Of a stretch of DNA of 64,000 bases, positions 60,036-64,000 are shown piece after piece; within the stretch, counting starts at the first letter, position 1, and every line of letters begins with the position of its first letter. The translations under genes and the position numbers were made by a program. The DNA is from Tetracentron sinense (Eukaryota > Streptophyta > Magnoliopsida > Trochodendrales > Trochodendraceae): assembly GCA_015143295.1 (NCBI GenBank), contig CM026557.1, forward strand, positions 42,293,965-42,357,964, written 5' to 3'. The notes beneath the pieces were generated by a model. That model was not told the DNA's origin and searched no databases. It saw only the letters and a program-made list of their open reading frames with translations.

Positions 60036-60723
60036 TACATTTACTATTTTCTTAAAACAAATGGCATCATGTTCTCACCGCATGTGTTGTTCTCCCTGAT
60101 TTAGTCCCACTTCGGTTGGGAAGTGGATTTCACAGGGGTGTATAAGGGGCCATCAACCCTCCTTAATACAAGCCCTTTTGGAGCGGATGCTTAGACTTAC
60201 CCTTATGACACTTTAGTGGTCACCTTAGGTCTCGCTGTGTGTGCATGTTTTAGAGTGTGTTACATGATAACAATTCCATTAAAAAAAAAAAAAAAACAAA
60301 TGGCAATGTGTGGAGCCCACAAGTGGCTGGTCATGCAAAAGAGGGGAGGAATTTCTTTGAGTATGGTTTGCAGTAGCACTCCTCATATCAAGATCCCCAT
60401 AAATCCTCTCTTGTAGCAACTGAAAGCAAGTGGATATGCAACTTTCATGAACCCTATATCAAGATCCCCATCATTTGAGTCCAGATCCTTGGATTCCTTG
60501 TAGAATCATGAAGAGTCTGCCACATAATTACATGAATAGATTATTTTTGGAACAGATGGAAACACCCTCGAGAAACGATTACAGCCCATTGTAATTGAAT
60601 TTTTTGAAATTTTTTCCCTTCCAATCAACATGTGCCAGTATGCAACTGAATTCTCCTAAATTCAATTGCAGTTAGCTGTGATCCTGTCTCAACACCCTCA
60701 TAGTTGGTGTTATTTCAAAATTG
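60036..60723. other. Spacer
   Basis: No gene recognised. CATATCAAGATCCCCATAAA near 60383 and the variant CTATATCAAGATCCCCATCA near 60450 form a short repeat also seen near 61286. Confidence 0.35.
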
Positions 60724-61006
60724 GGCTTTGGAGTCTCTCTGGCACACGCCAGAGAGGTGCTCTCGGGCATCCATACATGAAACACCACCTGGTGGGGAGA
60801 AGTCATTTTATCTCTCCCCTGATTTTTGACTTCTCCCCATTTGATATCTCGTCCCTTTATCTCACAATTTTATCACCAAGTGTCAAATATTGGTTGAAGA
60901 AGTCAAAATCATGGCCCCCATGAAATGACTTCTCCCCACAGGTGGCACTTCTTGTATGGATGCCCGAGAGCACCTCTCTGGCGTGTGCCAGAGAGACTCC
61001 AAAGCC
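60724..61006. mobile_element. Mutator-like MITE, 9-bp TSD TCAAAATTG
   Basis: 283 bp. Ends GGCTTTGGAGTCTCTCTGGC and its exact complement at the right. Perfect TCAAAATTG at 60715-60723 and 61007-61015. The subterminal GGGGAGAAGTCATTT family motif is present. Confidence 0.92.
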
Positions 61007-61017
61007 TCAAAATTGTC

Positions 61018-61258
61018 GCCAGAGAGACTCCAAAGCCTCAAAATTGTCATGCACAAGTGGATACTTGTTGCACTAATGTCATGGATTCCACAAGGAATCC
61101 TTGTAGTTCTCTATAAAAGATCCCCTCTCCCATGTGAAACGCCAGAGAGACTCCAAAGCCTCAAAATTGTCATGCACAAGTGGATACTTGTTACACTAAT
61201 GTCATGGATTCCACAAGAAATCCTTGTAGAGTTCTCTATGAAAGATCCCCTCTCCCAT
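61018..61258. repeat. Tandem repeat, 123-bp unit containing a MITE end
   Basis: Two copies begin at 61018 and 61141 with GCCAGAGAGACTCCAAAGCC, the last 20 bp of the MITE at 60724-61006, followed by its target copy and flanking DNA. Confidence 0.88.
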
Positions 61259-61573
61259 AATTTCACTTGCTACACAAACCTTACATCAAGATCCTCATAA
61301 ATGCATCCCTCCCTCACTCTCACTGTATCTCACACATGCAAAGACATACACATGACATATGAACACAAAGAATAAAAAATACATATTCCCTCTCTTACTA
61401 ACTAATAATCTCTCTCTGGTCTTTTACTAACTAATAATAAAAAAATAATAATGGGCTTCCATTTAAAAAAAAACCAGAAAAAAAGAAAGGAGCATCCCAC
61501 AAACCCATGTCAAGATATATCCCCATAAGTCGCTCGACCCAAACCTTGTATCAATTTCCCATAAATGCCTCCT

Positions 61574-61600
61574 CCCCCCCCCCCCCCCCCCCCCCCCCCC

Positions 61601-61632
<32 letters not shown>
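61574..61632. repeat. Compound simple repeat C28-(CT)n-(AT)n
   Basis: Twenty-eight C followed by CT and then AT dinucleotides. Confidence 0.9.
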
Positions 61633-61893
61633 TATATTTGTTTATCTCTCACATACACATACCCATAGCCATAGGCACTTTCACCGAGAGAAGCAAAGCT
61701 TGTCCCATTGGTGGTGTGCATATGCCACCACTATGTGATGATTGGAATATTCACCGTTTGCTAGTGCTACAAATATTAACCATGTTAATTGGGATTGTGG
61801 TTTAACCGTTGTGAACCAAAAAAGAGAGATAAATAGGCATTTTTTTAAAAAAAATTCATTAGAGGCCCATGGACCTATGAGCTACACAATGAT

Positions 61894-62488
61894 TAGGGGT
61901 GATATCGAGTCGAGCCGAGCTGAACCGAGTAGTGGTGTGTTTAAGTTTGTTTGTTTATTAAACGAGCTCGGAAATCATGTTCAAGCTTGACTCGTTTATT
62001 AAATAAACGAACTAGAGCTTTACTAACCGAACTCGAGTCGAACTGAGTAGTTCACGAGCAGCTTGTTTTATTAGATATAACTATTTATATTAGGTAAAAA
62101 ATTCATTTTATTATCCTAAGCAAAGAAATCACAGTGTTAATTAAAATTTTAGTATAAGATTATAATTATATAAATGGTATTCTTATCATATAAAATACAT
62201 TATATATTATTAATCTTTAGTAGTATATAATACATATACTTAATTTTAATGTTTAAATGGAATAAGTATATTTTAAATATTTTAGTAGGTTAATATGTAT
62301 ATATAATCGAACCGAGCTTTTATCTAGCCGAGCAGGGGTTTGTTCAAGCTCGGCTCGTTTACTAAACGAGTTCGGAAACGGTGTTCAAGCTCGACTCGTT
62401 TATTAAATAAACGAACGATATGATACTCGAACTTTTACCGAGCCGAGTCCGAATAGTTTACAAATATTTTGTTCAATAACCACCCCTA
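61894..62488. mobile_element. hAT-type MITE, 8-bp TSD
   Basis: 595 bp. Ends TAGGGGTGATATCGAG and AATAACCACCCCTA, flanked by ACAATGAT (61886-61893) and ACAATGAG (62489-62496). The arms carry GAGCTCGG and TTTATTAAACGAG motifs. Confidence 0.82.
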
Positions 62489-62582
62489 ACAATGAGGGGT
62501 ATGCATCTCGGCCCTCTCATAAACCCCCCAAATCTTGATCAATGTCTCTCGTACTAGACCAAGAGACTTTACCAACTAAACT

Positions 62583-62826
62583 AGTTGACACTTTCACCTA
62601 AAACCAAATGGGCAAGTGAGCTGGAGGAGCATCCATGCCGATACACATGCGCATGGTATGTCACGTCATGCTGATGTTGAAGAGAACTTGTATGAACATA
62701 GACTTAGTTGACACTTTCACCCAATACCAAATGGGCAAGTGAGCTGGAGGTGCATCCATGCCGATACACATGCGCATGAAATGTCATGTCATGCTGATGT
62801 TGAAGAGAACTTCACCATGACCATGA
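62583..62826. repeat. Tandem repeat, 122-bp unit
   Basis: Two copies from TAGTTGACACTTTCACC, at 62583 and 62705, with about 95% identity by eye, including CATGCCGATACACATGCGCA. Confidence 0.88.
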
Positions 62827-62848
62827 CCATGACCATGACCATGACCAT
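62814..62848. repeat. Hexanucleotide repeat (CCATGA)n
   Basis: Five to six perfect copies directly after the second 122-bp unit. Confidence 0.9.
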
Positions 62849-63051
62849 AGGCAACAAAGAAGGGGCCACAGGTAGTATGAAAGGTGCTCTAGGGGGACGG
62901 AACAAATCATTTAAGAAGCAGGACTTATAATCAATGCGACCGTCCTCATCATATTCTCCCTCATCACTAATTTATTCCCAAAAGCTCCACCACCTCCTTA
63001 TTCATTCAAGTTAAAGCTTTCTTCAGTCACTCGTATTTTTACCTCCGTTTA
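62849..63051. other. Spacer
   Basis: No gene or repeat recognised. Confidence 0.4.
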
Positions 63052-63290
63052 AGTCATCACAATACCGAGTTATGGGGAGTGTTTAAGGTTCTATTCCTAC
63101 TAAACATTGGTAACCAATCTTAATTAGAGTTGCGGCTTAATCATATTTTGACTATAAAAAAAATAGTCATCACACCATCGGTTTATGGGGTGTGTTTAGG
63201 GTTCTATTCCCGCTAACTACAGATAACCAACCTTAACTAGAGTTGCGGCTTAAACCATATTTTGATTTAAAAAAAAGTCATCACACCATT
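63052..63290. repeat. Tandem repeat, about 115-bp unit
   Basis: Two copies, each with GGTTCTATTCC, TTAACTAGAGTTGCGGCTTA or a variant, and AGTCATCACA after an A-run. Confidence 0.8.
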
Positions 63291-64000
63291 TATGATCATC
63301 AAGGTCCAAGAAGTTCCCTAGTCTCTACTACCCTGCTGCCGGCATGAAGAGTCATCTTATCAGTAAGTCATAAAATAAATTGAGATTCTTTAGATTTTAT
63401 GATCATGATCACCACCCGCACGAGCTCCTTCATTGGATTCTCTTAGCTATGATGGCTCAGCTCAGACATACAGACACCCATACCTGACACCATGATCTCA
63501 CCTTCATTATAAAAACAATTAAACTGTAGTGTTTTATCCTTTAATAATGGTTTGTATTCTCACCGATTTCTAGGCTCTAACCCCGGCCAAAAGGAGATAA
63601 GCTAAGATGTATGAAGAAACATGACTTCAAATCACAAAAGGAGGGGTGCATCATCTTTTGGGTGGACCCACCTTCTAGATAATTGCTATCATGTGATGAG
63701 TTTGATTTTGAGATTACCCATATCCCAAGAACTGGCCCAACCTATTAGATTAGTCGATTAGACAATCTAGGTCGATCGGTGCCTGCCATTATAGTGGGTT
63801 GATATGATTTATTCATAAAATAAACTATACCCAAAATCATTTATCACTGTCAATGGCATGAAAAAGGGAGTGCAAAAGAGCAAGAGAAGGAATAAGAAGA
63901 AGATTCAAACATGAAACCATAGCACAATGGGGGTTCCATCAGCTTTTGGGTGGACCCAAGTCCTAGAATTGCAGCATTCAGATGAGCCTTTGTAATCTTC
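63291..64000. other. Window end, no gene recognised
   Basis: CTTTTGGGTGGACCCA occurs at about 63655 and again at about 63942 within similar contexts, suggesting a dispersed or duplicated repeat. No coding signal. Confidence 0.4.

Noticed and set aside
61018..61258. Possible microRNA precursor from the hairpin next to the tandem units
   Set aside because: The hairpin is the MITE terminal inverted repeat with a 9-bp target duplication; nothing indicates a defined miRNA.
1..64000. tRNA or rRNA genes
   Set aside because: No tRNA A/B-box pairs with cloverleaf or rRNA segments were noticed; tRNA-like strings are retroelement primer sites.

Overview
The window is nuclear DNA of a flowering plant. 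It contains spliced plant genes with GT-AG introns, a plant-type guanylate kinase, an NF-YA transcription factor with a miR169-type site, plant copia, Tat/Ogre-like and LINE retroelements, and many small hAT, Mutator and Harbinger-type elements. I cannot name the species. The long introns and heavy nesting of elements point to a mid-sized or large genome.

Layout: 0.2-2.7 kb (+) is a complete-looking guanylate kinase gene of ten coding exons, about 412 aa. From about 4.8 to 36.9 kb (-) lies one very long NF-YA gene. Its 3'UTR carries a miR169-like site at 4819-4838. Coding exons are at 5065-5478, 14132-14296, 14802-14873, 15045-15160 and 24470-24743, and a probable 5'UTR exon is at about 36.77-36.86 kb. 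Its introns hold most of the notable structure: a 4.7-kb copia element (15524-20258), a tandem duplication that copied most of the first coding exon (spare copy 22241-22480), and a 10.9-kb decayed LTR retrotransposon (25290-36220) with insertions up to five levels deep.

36.9-64 kb has no convincing intact gene. It contains LINE remnants (38.9-39.7 and 43.3-44.3 kb), a FAR1-RELATED SEQUENCE pseudogene broken by a hAT-type element inside its SWIM zinc finger (40.2-41.4 kb), a Tat/Ogre-like LTR (41.37-43.29 kb), one orphan cysteine-rich exon (49.44-49.66 kb), and a dense field of inverted-repeat elements. Several of these have exact 8- or 9-bp target duplications. One dispersed family, recognised by its core GGTTAAGATTCACTAACCCT, recurs at about ten places and forms tandem arrays at two of them.

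The main biological story is the NF-YA locus. A tandem duplication in its first coding intron joined a pyrimidine-rich intron stretch to an internal CAG of the coding exon. The result is a ready-made 3' splice site and a 240-bp exon of matching phase that could be added without breaking the frame. The two copies also preserve the empty site of the copia insertion. All calls come from reading the sequence; no searches or alignments were run.
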